A stretch of 31,795 nucleotides of DNA from the NCBI GenBank assembly GCA_903909415.1, contig CAIVVS010000031.1:1-31795 (forward strand), written 5' to 3'. The position numbers were made by a program, and so were the translations under genes. The DNA comes from an uncultured Pseudomonadota bacterium (GTDB lineage: Bacteria > Pseudomonadota > Gammaproteobacteria > Burkholderiales > SG8-39). Positions 18,321-26,584 of this stretch are shown here, piece after piece. The notes below the pieces were generated by a model. The model saw only the letters and a program-made list of their open reading frames with translations, did no database searches and had not been told where the DNA came from. Within the stretch, counting starts at the first letter, position 1; every line of letters begins with the position of its first letter.

Positions 18321-19232
18321 TCAGCTTCCCGGCACCACGCCATTGGGCAGCGTCTCGCAGTAAGCGGCAATCTCGCCCGGCCGGGTCAGCCAGACCCGGT
18401 CGAAGCCCGGATGCGACAGGATGCGCTTCAGGCCGTCGCGCAGCGCGCGGATGCGGTGCGGCTGGCCGAACACCATCGAGTGCAGCGAGATCGCGAACAC
18501 CTGCGGATAGCGGGTGCTGGTCTCCAGCATCTCCTCGAACTGGCGCACCGCCGTGTCCATGAACTGCACCGGATCATGGTGCAGCTGGAGGATGGGCACG
18601 AAGTCGTTGGTCTCCAGCGGGTACGGCAGGTTCAGCAGCGGCCCGGAGCGGGTCTTCATCCAGAACGGCTGGTCGTCGGCTGGCCAGTCCAGCACGTAGC
18701 GGTAGCCGGCTTCCTTCAGCAGGTCCAGCGTCACGGCGCTGGGCATCATCAGCGGCGTCATCCAGCCGGTGGGCGCCTTGCCCTCGTTGCGGCGGATCGC
18801 CTCGGTCGCCTCGGCGATCAGCTTCTTCTCGTCCTCCTCGGGGCGGTGGCCCGGCTTCTCCGAGTTGGTGCGGCCGTGGCCGACGATCTCGTCGCCGCGC
18901 GCGCGCATCGCCGCCGGCACCTCCGGGTGGGTGTCGTAGAGGTAGGAGTTCATCAGGTGGGTCGCGGGCAGGCCCAGCTCGTCGAACAGGTCCAGCAGGC
19001 GCCAGATGCCGATGCGGTTGCCGTATTCGCGCCAGGACCAGTTGCGGTGGTCCGGCATGGGCAGGGCCCCGCCCAGCACCGGGCCGACTTCCATGCCGTA
19101 GCCGAAGGTCTCGACGTTCAGCGCCAGGTACATCGCCAGCCGCTTGCCGCCCGGCCAGGAGTAGTCGGCGCGCTTGCGCAGCGGCGAATAGTCGAAGCGG
19201 TCGTGGGTGGGCAGGGGTGTGTTCGCGGCCAT
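18321..19232 (-). CDS. PuuE-like polysaccharide-deacetylase-fold hydrolase (1)
   Basis: 303-residue NodB-fold (carbohydrate esterase 4) protein of the PuuE-like group, which includes the metal-independent allantoinase PuuE. Shared features are RFDYSPLRKRADYSWPGGKR, the GNRIGIWRLLDLFDELG block, GDEIVGHGRTN, a GWMTPL block, FAISLHSMVFGQPHR and WLTRPGEI at the C terminus. The histidine segment reads GHGRTN where PuuE has SHGYRW, so it may not be a true allantoinase. The start is ATG 19232 with GGGAG 6 bases upstream, although the frame is open further. It is divergent from binding protein 3. A ureide or cyclic amide is a likely substrate given the neighbours; this is not shown. Confidence 0.88.
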   Translation of the reverse strand: MAANTPLPTHDRFDYSPLRKRADYSWPGGKRLAMYLALNVETFGYGMEVGPVLGGALPMPDHRNWSWREYGNRIGIWRLLDLFDELGLPATHLMNSYLYDTHPEVPAAMRARGDEIVGHGRTNSEKPGHRPEEDEKKLIAEATEAIRRNEGKAPTGWMTPLMMPSAVTLDLLKEAGYRYVLDWPADDQPFWMKTRSGPLLNLPYPLETNDFVPILQLHHDPVQFMDTAVRQFEEMLETSTRYPQVFAISLHSMVFGQPHRIRALRDGLKRILSHPGFDRVWLTRPGEIAAYCETLPNGVVPGS

Positions 19233-19347
19233 GGATGCTCCCGGGTGATCTGGTCGGCCATTGTAGCCAGCTAGCCAGGCCGCCACGGCGACCGTCCGGC
19301 CCGGCGACCCCGCCCCGCCAGCAGTCCTGCACTGTGGGACGCGGTCC

Positions 19348-19363
19348 GGGCACGGGCCTTGCG
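19348..19363 (+). promoter_or_regulatory. Sigma-54 (-24/-12) promoter of binding-protein gene 3
   Basis: GGGCACG-GGCC-TTGCG: GG at 19349-19350 and GC at 19361-19362 are exactly ten bases apart, and the flanks match RpoN consensus except the first T and the last W. It lies 63 bases before the ATG at 19426, with a predicted start near 19374. Same distance and layout as the promoter of binding protein 1. Confidence 0.8.
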
Positions 19364-19425
19364 AGGCATTGGCCGCGCAGACAACTGGGCTACACTTTCA
19401 GGGCCCCACCCAACCGGAGAACACG

Positions 19426-20463
19426 ATGCAAGCCACAGGCAACACCCACCGCCCCCGACTGAACCGCTGGATCGCCGGCGCGCTGCTGGGCCTGTTCGCC
19501 GCCTCCGCGACGGCGCAAGGCCTGACCAAGGTCCGCTTCACGCTCGACTGGCGCTTCGAGGGCCAGCTCGCGATGTTCATGCTGGCGAAGAACAAGGGCT
19601 ACTTCGAGAAGGAAGGCCTGGACGTGACGGTGGACGCGGGCGCCGGCTCCGGCACCGCGATCAACCGCATCGTCGGCGGCTCGCACGACGCCGGCACCGG
19701 CGACATGACCGCGATGATCGAGTACCTGGGCAACAACCCGGGACGCACGCAGCTGCAGGCGGTGTACATGATCTACAATCGCTCGCCCTTCGTCATCATG
19801 ACCACCAAGAAGAGCGGCATCACCAAGCCGCAGGACCTGGCCGGCAAGAAGGTCGCCGCGCCGGTGTTCGACTCGGTGCGCAAGTCCACGCCGGTCTGGG
19901 CCAAGCTGTTCAACATGGACCCCAAGTCCATCACCTACCTGAACGTCGACCCGGCGATCCGCGAGACCCTGGTCGCGCGCGGCGAAGCCGACGCCTCCAC
20001 CGGCTTCGAGCTGAACAAGCTCACGCTGATGAGCCGCGGCGTCAAGGAAGAGGACATGGTCATCCTCAAGCTCGCCGACTACGGCCTGAAGATGTACGGC
20101 AACGCCATCCTGGTGTCCTCCAAGCTGATCGCCGAGAACCCCAAGGCGGTGGCCGGCCTGGTGCGCGCGTCCAACCGCGCGATGAGGGACACCATCGCCG
20201 ACCCGGCCGAGGCGATCAAGTACAACAAGCAGTTCGACGCGCTGATCAACGAGCAGCTGGAGCTGGCCAAGCTCAAGCTGACGCTGAACTCCATCGTCAC
20301 CGACTTCTCGCGCGCCAACGGCCTGGGGTCGATCAGCAAGCTCGACCTCGAGCAGCAGGTGGACGACGTCGCGGCCGCCTTCGGCCTGAAGACCAAGCCG
20401 AACGCCGACCTGATCTTCAACTCCAGCTTCCTGCCGCCCAAGGGCGAGCGCACGCCGAAGTAA
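19426..20463 (+). CDS. NMT1/THI5-like ABC transporter substrate-binding protein (3)
   Basis: 345-residue periplasmic protein. Signal peptide to about residue 31 (IAGALLGLFAASATA, cleavage before QGLTK). The mature part begins TKVRFTLDWRFEG and has AIRETLVARGEADASTGFEL, slightly diverged from the LVRGxVDAITGF of the other two paralogs, so its ligand may differ. ATG 19426 is supported by CGGAGA 5 bases upstream; the open frame before it is not conserved. It is a single-gene transcript bounded by a sigma-54 promoter and a strong terminator (20480-20507). It has no dedicated ATPase or permease and must use another core. Confidence 0.93.
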   Translation: MQATGNTHRPRLNRWIAGALLGLFAASATAQGLTKVRFTLDWRFEGQLAMFMLAKNKGYFEKEGLDVTVDAGAGSGTAINRIVGGSHDAGTGDMTAMIEYLGNNPGRTQLQAVYMIYNRSPFVIMTTKKSGITKPQDLAGKKVAAPVFDSVRKSTPVWAKLFNMDPKSITYLNVDPAIRETLVARGEADASTGFELNKLTLMSRGVKEEDMVILKLADYGLKMYGNAILVSSKLIAENPKAVAGLVRASNRAMRDTIADPAEAIKYNKQFDALINEQLELAKLKLTLNSIVTDFSRANGLGSISKLDLEQQVDDVAAAFGLKTKPNADLIFNSSFLPPKGERTPK

Positions 20464-20479
20464 GGCGGCGCTGGATGCG

Positions 20480-20507
20480 AAAAGGGCCGCGCGAGCGGCC
20501 CTTTTTT
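20480..20507. terminator. Rho-independent terminator, bidirectional
   Basis: An 11-bp perfect stem (20480-20490 with 20495-20505, GC-rich with A/T ends) and GCGA loop, followed by a run of six T (20502-20507). The A-run on the left makes it work for both strands. It ends the binding protein 3 transcript and can also end the convergent flavoprotein transcript. Confidence 0.93.
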
Positions 20508-20560
20508 GTTGCAGTCCTGCCCGCGCCCGGCTGGGACAACTGCCCCCATCCGCCCCCGGC

Positions 20561-20590
20561 TGCCCTCGGTTACCCTCGGTTACCCTCGGC
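20561..20590. repeat. Short tandem duplication across the flavoprotein stop
   Basis: The ten-base unit TTACCCTCGG is present twice in tandem (20570-20589), preceded by a related TGCCCTCGG. On the minus strand the first copy holds the stop codon of the flavoprotein gene (TAA at 20570-20572), so a slip of one unit would change the last residues. Confidence 0.7.
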
Positions 20591-22096
20591 CGCCGCCTCG
20601 ATCCGGTCCAGCTCCGGCGACACCAGTTCCTGCTCCTCGTAGTCCTGCAGCGACTGCCAGTGCATCGGGATGTCCTCGCGGTACACCGACTCGGTGATGC
20701 CGCGCGCCAGGCGGCGCAGCGCGAACTTCATGCCGCTGATGGTGGAACCCGAGGGCCCGAGCGACAGCCACGCGCCCCAGTTGTACAGGTGCACCTGCGA
20801 CAGCCAGGGCAGTTCGCCCGGCACGCGCGGCAGCAGCTCGAAGGCAGGTCCGAGGTAGGGGTGGCCGGCCAGCCCCTCGTGCTCCTCGCCGGCCGCCGGC
20901 GTGTAGCGGTCTCGCCAGCGCGCGCACTGCGCGCCCCAGGGCGCGAGTTCAGGGCGGCGGCCGAGGTCCGAGGACAATCCGGTGCCGGTGATCAGGAAAT
21001 CGAACTCGTGTTCCCCGCCGCCCGCGGTGACGCGCACGCCGGTGGGTGTCTCGCGGGTCGCGCTCCAATCCGCGCCGGGGTGCAGCACGAAGCCCTTGTG
21101 CATCGTGCAGCGCTCGAAGGTGTCCTGCGGCGGCGGCTGGTTCTCCACGTGGAAGGTGCGCAGGAAGCGCCAGCGCCATTCGTCCGGCATGTCGCCCCAG
21201 TGCGCCAGCACGCCAGTGCGCTCCATCCAACGGTTGTGGTTCACGCGCGGCAGCGTCGCGCGGCGATAGAACAGGTGCACCTCGCGCGCGCCGGCCTCCA
21301 GCGCGACCGCGGCGTTGTCGAAGGCCGAGGCGCCCGCGCCCAGCACGGCTATGCGCCTGCCCGCCAGCGCCGCGAAGTCGATGTCCGCGTTGGTGTGCGC
21401 CCAGCGCGACGCCGGCAGCCCGGCGACCACGGGTGGCGGCTCCCAGGCGCCGGCGCCGTCGATGCCGGTGGCGAGGATGAGCCTGCGCGCGTAACAGCTG
21501 CGCTCGCCGTCCGCGTCGCGCAGCGCCAGGCGCAGCAGATTGCGTCCGGCATGCGCAACGGGCTCGAAGGACAGCAGTTCCACGCCGTTCTCCACCGGAA
21601 GGCGCAGCACCCTGCGGTACCAGTTCAAGTACGCCATCCACTGCTCGCGCGGGATACGCGGCATCGCGCGCCACGCCGCCTCGCCGTAGCGTGCCTCGTA
21701 CCAGGTCTGCGGCGTGAGCGACGGGATGCCCAGGTCGGGGCCGGTGATGTGCTTGGGCGTGCGCAGCGTGCTCATGCGCGCGTAGGTCACCCACGGTCCC
21801 TCCTGGCCGGCCGCGGCGCGCTCGAAGATGCGCACGTTGTCCACCTTCTCCATGCGCAGCGCGAAAGCCGCGGTCAGGCCGCACTGGCCGGCGCCGATGA
21901 TGGCCACGTCCAGCACGCGGGCTCCGTCGGGACCGGTGAGGGGCGGAACCCAGTCGCGCGCGGGATAGGTCACCAATGCGATGTCGCGCGCGATCCGCGC
22001 CTCGAGTTCGCGCAATGCGGGGGACGATGCGGACGGGGCGGACGCGTGGTCGGCCTGCTCCGCCGGGGGCGCGGCTGCGGGTACGGAGGCATTCAT
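20570..22096 (-). CDS. FAD/NAD(P)-binding flavoprotein monooxygenase-like
   Basis: 508 residues with two Rossmann nucleotide-binding sites: an FAD site VAIIGAGQCGLTAA (about 64-77) and an NAD(P) site IAVLGAGASAFDNAA (about 249-263), plus an ATG motif near 209 (LILATGIDG) and a second GTG-type motif (LITGTGLSSDL). The layout is that of flavin-containing or Baeyer-Villiger-like monooxygenases, though I do not see a clear FxGxxxHxxxW/Y fingerprint, so the reaction is uncertain. The N-terminal ~45 residues are low-complexity and Ala/Pro-rich. ATG 22096 is chosen at the start of the conserved frame; earlier residues look spurious. It is divergent from the amidase operon (113-base gap), suggesting oxidation of a compound processed by that operon. 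Confidence 0.87.
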   Translation of the reverse strand: MNASVPAAAPPAEQADHASAPSASSPALRELEARIARDIALVTYPARDWVPPLTGPDGARVLDVAIIGAGQCGLTAAFALRMEKVDNVRIFERAAAGQEGPWVTYARMSTLRTPKHITGPDLGIPSLTPQTWYEARYGEAAWRAMPRIPREQWMAYLNWYRRVLRLPVENGVELLSFEPVAHAGRNLLRLALRDADGERSCYARRLILATGIDGAGAWEPPPVVAGLPASRWAHTNADIDFAALAGRRIAVLGAGASAFDNAAVALEAGAREVHLFYRRATLPRVNHNRWMERTGVLAHWGDMPDEWRWRFLRTFHVENQPPPQDTFERCTMHKGFVLHPGADWSATRETPTGVRVTAGGGEHEFDFLITGTGLSSDLGRRPELAPWGAQCARWRDRYTPAAGEEHEGLAGHPYLGPAFELLPRVPGELPWLSQVHLYNWGAWLSLGPSGSTISGMKFALRRLARGITESVYREDIPMHWQSLQDYEEQELVSPELDRIEAAAEGNRG

Positions 22097-22172
22097 GGAA
22101 AAACCAGTATGCACCGCGCCCCGAGGATTCTGGCAAGCGCCTCTCACCGCATGGGAAACGGGGCGAGCCGGG

Positions 22173-22202
22173 GCTTGCGGCCCGCCTTGGGTGGCCGCAA
22201 GC
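22173..22202. promoter_or_regulatory. 10-bp perfect inverted repeat in divergent region (operator or hairpin)
   Basis: GCTTGCGGCC at 22173-22182 and GGCCGCAAGC at 22193-22202 with a ten-base spacer, ending 7 bases before the amidase ATG at 22210 and 77 bases upstream of the flavoprotein start. It could be a dimeric repressor site controlling both transcripts or an mRNA stem covering the amidase ribosome-binding region. The two cannot be told apart from sequence. Confidence 0.65.
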
Positions 22203-22209
22203 TTCGTGC

Positions 22210-23406
22210 ATGAACACCCACGCCCGTCCCGATGTCCAGGCCCTCGCGCCGCGCGCCTTCTGCCCCGGGGAGCCGGTCCGGCTCTCCGGCACCGCATCCG
22301 GCCCGCTCGCCTGCTTGGCTTTCGCCGCCAAGGACCTGTTCGACGTGGCCGGCCATGTCACCGGCGGCGGCAACCCGGACTGGGCGCGCACCCACGGCCC
22401 GGCCGACGCCACCGCGCCGGTGATCCTGCAGTTGCTGGACGCGGGCGCCAGCCTCGCCGGCAAGACCATGACCGACGACCTGGCCTGCGGCATGTTCTGC
22501 GAGAACGTGCACTACGGCACGCCGCTGAACCCGCGCGCGCCGGACCGGGTGCCGGGCGGCTCCTCCGGCGGATCGGCCGCGGCAGTCGCAGCAGGCGCGG
22601 TGGACTTCGCCATCGGCACCGACACCGGCGGCAGCATGCGCGTGCCCGCCGCCTACTGCGGCATCTACGGCATCCGGCCCTCGCACGGCCGGGTGAACCT
22701 CACCGGCGCCATCCCGATGGCGCCGACCTTCGACGCCTGCGGCTGGTTCGCGCGCGAGGCGGAGTTGCTGGAGCGCATCGGCGACGTGCTGCTGCCCGCG
22801 GGCGCGCCGCGCGCGTGCGGCGGCCTGTTCGTCGCGGACGATGCCTTCGCCGCGACCGAGCCGCGCATGGCGCGCGCGCTGGAGCCGGTGCTCGCGCGAC
22901 TGTCCGTCGCCGGCACGGTGCAGGCCTTCATCGACGGCCCGAAGCACAACGTCGACGTATTCTGGCCGGTGATGAGCCGCCAGCTGTGGAACGCCAACGG
23001 CCTGTGGTACCGGCGCGAGAAGCCCATGCTGGCACCGGGCCTCGCCGAGCGCTTCGAGAATGCCTCGCGCGTGGACGGCGCGCAGTTCGCCGCCGCCTCC
23101 GCGCAGCGCGAGGCGCTGACGCGCACGCTGGAGGAGCGCCTGGCCGGCAACAAGGTGATGCTGATGCCGACCACGCACGACATCGCCCCGCTGCTGGGCC
23201 GGCCGCAGGCGGAACTGGACGCCTACCGGCTGCGCACCGTCGCGCTGGTGTCGGTCGCGTCGCTCGCGCGCCTGCCGCAGATCTCGCTGCCGGCCGCCGA
23301 AGTGGACGGCTGCCCGGTGGGGCTGTCCATCGTCGCCGCTTTCGGCAACGACCGGCTGCTGCTGTCGGTCGCCCGCGACATCGCGCGCAGCCTCGGGATC
23401 CGCTAG
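22210..23406 (+). CDS. Amidase-signature hydrolase, AMI1-like
   Basis: 398 residues of the amidase signature family. The Ser-cisSer-Lys triad is intact: Lys41 (FAAKDLFD), Ser118 (VPGGSSGGS) and nucleophile Ser142 (GTDTGGSMRVPAAYCG). The triad spacings (77 and 24) match those of plant AMI1 indole-3-acetamide hydrolase, and the flanking sequence (GGGNPDWARTH, ENVHYGTPLNP, GIRPSHGRVNL) is also AMI1-like. The length fits the short subgroup, unlike longer AtzE/AtzF or allophanate hydrolases. The reaction is amide to acid plus ammonia. The ATG has no strong Shine-Dalgarno, and the inverted repeat ends just before it. Its stop shares one base with the next gene, so it acts with the two amidohydrolases. 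The true substrate is unknown. Confidence 0.92.
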   Translation: MNTHARPDVQALAPRAFCPGEPVRLSGTASGPLACLAFAAKDLFDVAGHVTGGGNPDWARTHGPADATAPVILQLLDAGASLAGKTMTDDLACGMFCENVHYGTPLNPRAPDRVPGGSSGGSAAAVAAGAVDFAIGTDTGGSMRVPAAYCGIYGIRPSHGRVNLTGAIPMAPTFDACGWFAREAELLERIGDVLLPAGAPRACGGLFVADDAFAATEPRMARALEPVLARLSVAGTVQAFIDGPKHNVDVFWPVMSRQLWNANGLWYRREKPMLAPGLAERFENASRVDGAQFAAASAQREALTRTLEERLAGNKVMLMPTTHDIAPLLGRPQAELDAYRLRTVALVSVASLARLPQISLPAAEVDGCPVGLSIVAAFGNDRLLLSVARDIARSLGIR

Positions 23407-24923
23407 TGGCCGCCCCCGAGGCAAGCCGGCGCAACGCGATCACCGGCGCGCTGGTGCTGGATGCGCTGCGCGAGCGGGCCGAGCCCGCCACGGTGGTGAT
23501 CGAAGGGGGACGCATCGCCGATGTGTTGCCGCCCCATGCGGCCCTCGGCCCCGACACCGGGCGCATCGATGCCGCCGGCAAGCTGCTGATCCCCGGCCTC
23601 ATCAACCCGCACACCCACGGCCATGGTGCGATCTCCAAGGGGCTGGGCGACCGCTGGACGCTGGAGCTCTCGCTGGTGGCCGGACCCTGGGTCGCGGGCA
23701 ATCGATCGACCGAAGCCAAGTACCTGTCGGCGGCGCTGGGCGCGGCCGAGATGCTGATGAAGGGCTGCACCGCCTGCTACGACCTGGTCTATGAGTTCCC
23801 CGTCCCCTCGCCCGAGGGCCTGAACGCGATCGGCCAGGCCTATTTCGACAGCGGCATGCGCGCGGTGATCGCGCCCATGATCGCGGACCGCAGCTTCTAC
23901 GACGCCATCCCCGGCGTGTTCGACGCGCTGCCGCCCGAGCTCCAGGCGATGGTCGGCGGCTTCAAGCTGGAACCGATGGAGCGCTCGCTCGCCGCCTGCG
24001 AGGCAGCCTTCAAGGGGTGGGCGTTCCCGCGCGAAAGGGTGCGCCCTGCCATCGCGCCGACCATCCCGCTCCATTGCAGCGAGCCCTTCATGCTCGCCTG
24101 CCGCGACATCGCCACGCGCCACGGCATCGGCATGCACATGCACCTGTCCGAGTCCAAGGTGCAGGCGGTCGCGGCGCTCAAGGCCTACGGCAGGACGCTC
24201 GCCGCCTTCGTCGACGGGCTCGGGTTGCTGGGGCCGGACTTCACCGGCGCGCACGCGATCTGGATGGACCGCGCCGACTACGACCGCTTCGCCGCGCGCG
24301 GCGCGTCGCTGGCGCACATGCCCGCGTCCAACTTCCGGCTCGGCTCGGGCCTCGCGAAGGTACGCACCATGCTGGATGCCGGCGTGAACGTCGGCGTGGC
24401 CACCGACGGCTGCACCTCGTCGGACAACCTGAACCTGTTCGAGGCGATGCGCCTCGCGTCCTTCGTGTCGCGCGCCCACGGCCTGCCGCATGAGCAATGG
24501 CTGTCCAGCCGCGAGGCCTTCCACATGGCCACCATCGGCGCGGCGCGCGCCGCCGGCCTGCAGGACCTGTGCGGCCGCATCGCCCCGGGCTTTGCCGCGG
24601 ACCTGGTGTTCATCGACCTCGCGCACATCAACTACCTGCCGGCAAACGACCTGCTCAACCAGGTGGTGAACGTTGAGGACGGCACGGCGGTGGAACACGT
24701 GATGGTGGACGGGCGCTTCGCGGTGCGCGACCGCAAACTCGTGTCCATGGACCTGGAGGCGCTGCGCGCGCGCATCAACGACACCGCGGCCGCGCTGCTG
24801 GAAGCGACCCAGCCGCTCAAGCGCAACGCCGACCGCCTCTCGCCGCACATCGCCGCCTTCTGCCGCACGCTGATCGAGCAGGCGCATCCGTTCAACCGCT
24901 ACGCGGGCGTACCTGGTCAATGA
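23406..24923 (+). CDS. Metal-dependent amidohydrolase, TrzN/GuaD/SAH-deaminase superfamily (1)
   Basis: 505 residues. Metal ligands are His69 and His71 (LINPHTHGHG), His in GMHMHLSES, His in TGAHAIWMD and Asp in VATDGCTSSDNLNLF. The motif set (ASNFRLGSG) resembles the ATZ/TRZ-like deaminases and chlorohydrolases acting on purines, pterins, triazines or 5'-deoxynucleosides. The start is GTG at 23406, sharing one base with the amidase stop (TAGTG). The C-terminal ~60 residues after the barrel form a helical extension. It overlaps the next amidohydrolase by four bases. It probably deaminates or dehalogenates a heterocycle, with the amidase and second amidohydrolase acting on related compounds. 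Confidence 0.92.
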   Translation: MAAPEASRRNAITGALVLDALRERAEPATVVIEGGRIADVLPPHAALGPDTGRIDAAGKLLIPGLINPHTHGHGAISKGLGDRWTLELSLVAGPWVAGNRSTEAKYLSAALGAAEMLMKGCTACYDLVYEFPVPSPEGLNAIGQAYFDSGMRAVIAPMIADRSFYDAIPGVFDALPPELQAMVGGFKLEPMERSLAACEAAFKGWAFPRERVRPAIAPTIPLHCSEPFMLACRDIATRHGIGMHMHLSESKVQAVAALKAYGRTLAAFVDGLGLLGPDFTGAHAIWMDRADYDRFAARGASLAHMPASNFRLGSGLAKVRTMLDAGVNVGVATDGCTSSDNLNLFEAMRLASFVSRAHGLPHEQWLSSREAFHMATIGAARAAGLQDLCGRIAPGFAADLVFIDLAHINYLPANDLLNQVVNVEDGTAVEHVMVDGRFAVRDRKLVSMDLEALRARINDTAAALLEATQPLKRNADRLSPHIAAFCRTLIEQAHPFNRYAGVPGQ

Positions 24924-26575
24924 GCCGGCCAATGAGCCAGGCAACGAGCACGATGCCCGCGGCCGCGCTGGTGGTGCGCAACGCCATGGTGGTGTGCGGC
25001 GATGCCGCGGACACCCGCTACGCGCGCGCCGACATCGTGGTCGAGGACGGCAGGATCACCGCGATCGGCCCCGACGCGGGCGCGGCGCTGCTCGCCAGCC
25101 GGCCCGGCACCGCGCAGGTCGACGGTTCGCAGCGCATCGCCCTGCCCGGCCTCATCAACGCCCACGTGCATTCCAACGAGGCCTTCGAGCAGGGCGCCTG
25201 GGACAAGCTGCCGCTGGAGCGCTGGCTGCTGCGCGCCTACCCCCCGCTCGCCCGGCCGCCGCTGCCGGTGCTGCCGGCGCGCATGCACTACCTGCGCACC
25301 ATGCTCACAGCGGTGCAGTCGCTGCGCGCCGGGGTCACCTCGGTGCAGGACGACTTCCTCAATCCCGGATGCGACCCGGCGCTGTACGCGCAGGCGATGC
25401 AGGCCTGGGGCGATTCCGGGCTGCGCGCACAGGTCGCGGTCACGCTGACCGACCGGCGCTACCTGGACGGCATGCCGTTCGCGCGCGAACTGTTCCCGGC
25501 AGACATGCAGCAGGAACTGGACGTGGCCGCGCCGCCCCCGCTCGCGCGCCAGTTCGGGCACCTGGAGGCGATGCGCGCGCAATGGCACGGCGCCGAATCC
25601 GGGCGGCTGCGCGTGGCCATCGGGCCGCGCGGTCCGCAACGCTGCTCGCGCGAGCTGCTGGAACGGGTTGCGCAGTCCTCGCATGACAACGGCCTCGCCG
25701 TCCACATGCATGTGCTGGAAACGCGCACCCAGGCCGTGGCCGGCAAGCTGCAGACCGGCGGCAGCTTCATCGACCACCTGCACGCCTGCGGCCTGCTGAA
25801 CGAGCGCCTGACGCTGAACCATGCCGTCTGGCTGACGCGGCATGACATCGAGCAGGTCGGCGCGGCGCGTTGCAGCACGGTGCACAACGCGCTCTCCAAC
25901 CTCAAGCTGGGCAGCGGCATCTCGCCGGTGCGGCGCCTGCTCAGGGCCGGCGCGAACGTGGCGCTGGGCAGCGACGGCGCGAGCACCAGCGACACCGTGG
26001 ACCTGTTCGAGTCGGTGCGCATGGCGAGCCTGGTGCACACCCCGGGCGAAGCCGATGCCTCGCGCTGGATCGCCGCGGACGAGGCCTTCGCCATGGCCAC
26101 CCGCGGCGGCGCAGCCAGCATGGGCCTCTCCGGACAGGTCGGCGAACTGGTGCCGGGCGCGCAGGCGGACCTGATCCTGCTGGACCGCAACGACTGGGCG
26201 CTGGTGCCGCTGAACGACCCGGTGCGCCAGCTGGCCTACGCGGCCACCTCGTCCTGCGTCGATACCGTGGTCGTCGCCGGGCGCGTACTGATGCAGGGCC
26301 GGCGGCTCACGCTGCTGGACGAGGCTGCGCTGCGCGCGGAGATAGTCGAGGCGGCCGAGTGCTACCGGCGCGACTGGCTGCCCGAGATGGCGCGCGCCGC
26401 CGAGCGCTTCGACCCCTGGGTGGCGCAGCTGATCGAGCGGGCGCGCGCCGAGCCGCTGTTTCCAGAGCCGCTGGATTTCGGGCCGGAAGCCGGCGAGGCG
26501 CCCGGCGCGACCGTGCTGGCCGTCCCTGCGCGTGGCCTGAATGCTGCTATAAAGCACCCTCGGAAACCGGCCTGA
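24920..26575 (+). CDS. Metal-dependent amidohydrolase, TrzN/GuaD superfamily (2)
   Basis: 551 residues, a second and quite distinct member of the superfamily. His82 and His84 (LINAHVHSNEAF), His in AVHMHVLET, His in LNHAVWLTRHD, Asp in LGSDGASTSDTVDLF. The family SN motif is ALSNLKLGSG. It starts at ATG 24920, overlapping the previous stop as ATGA, so it is translationally coupled. The C-terminal ~60 residues (after about 490) show no obvious motif. A candidate sigma-54 site for the next transporter genes lies inside its 3' end. Substrate unknown; related proteins act on amino-substituted heterocycles. Confidence 0.92.
   Translation: MSRPMSQATSTMPAAALVVRNAMVVCGDAADTRYARADIVVEDGRITAIGPDAGAALLASRPGTAQVDGSQRIALPGLINAHVHSNEAFEQGAWDKLPLERWLLRAYPPLARPPLPVLPARMHYLRTMLTAVQSLRAGVTSVQDDFLNPGCDPALYAQAMQAWGDSGLRAQVAVTLTDRRYLDGMPFARELFPADMQQELDVAAPPPLARQFGHLEAMRAQWHGAESGRLRVAIGPRGPQRCSRELLERVAQSSHDNGLAVHMHVLETRTQAVAGKLQTGGSFIDHLHACGLLNERLTLNHAVWLTRHDIEQVGAARCSTVHNALSNLKLGSGISPVRRLLRAGANVALGSDGASTSDTVDLFESVRMASLVHTPGEADASRWIAADEAFAMATRGGAASMGLSGQVGELVPGAQADLILLDRNDWALVPLNDPVRQLAYAATSSCVDTVVVAGRVLMQGRRLTLLDEAALRAEIVEAAECYRRDWLPEMARAAERFDPWVAQLIERARAEPLFPEPLDFGPEAGEAPGATVLAVPARGLNAAIKHPRKPA
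26533..26548 (+). promoter_or_regulatory. Candidate sigma-54 promoter of amino-acid-type ABC genes
   Basis: TGGCCTG-AATG-CTGCT keeps the invariant GG (26534-26535) and GC (26546-26547) at ten-base spacing but deviates at three other consensus positions. It lies inside the 3' end of the amidohydrolase gene, 36 bases before the permease ATG at 26585. Much weaker than the other four and possibly chance. Confidence 0.35.
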
Positions 26576-26584
26576 AGGCACTGC

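Noticed and set aside
22097..22209. Sigma-54 sites in the flavoprotein/amidase divergent region
   Set aside because: Several GG-N10-GC spacings exist by chance in this GC-rich DNA, but none has TTGC at -12 together with TGGC at -24.
21981..23405. Extension of the first amidohydrolase upstream through the amidase gene as one 980-residue protein
   Set aside because: The amidase frame is clearly coding (AMI1-like triad). The extension is low-complexity, and a GTG overlapping the amidase stop gives a normal start.
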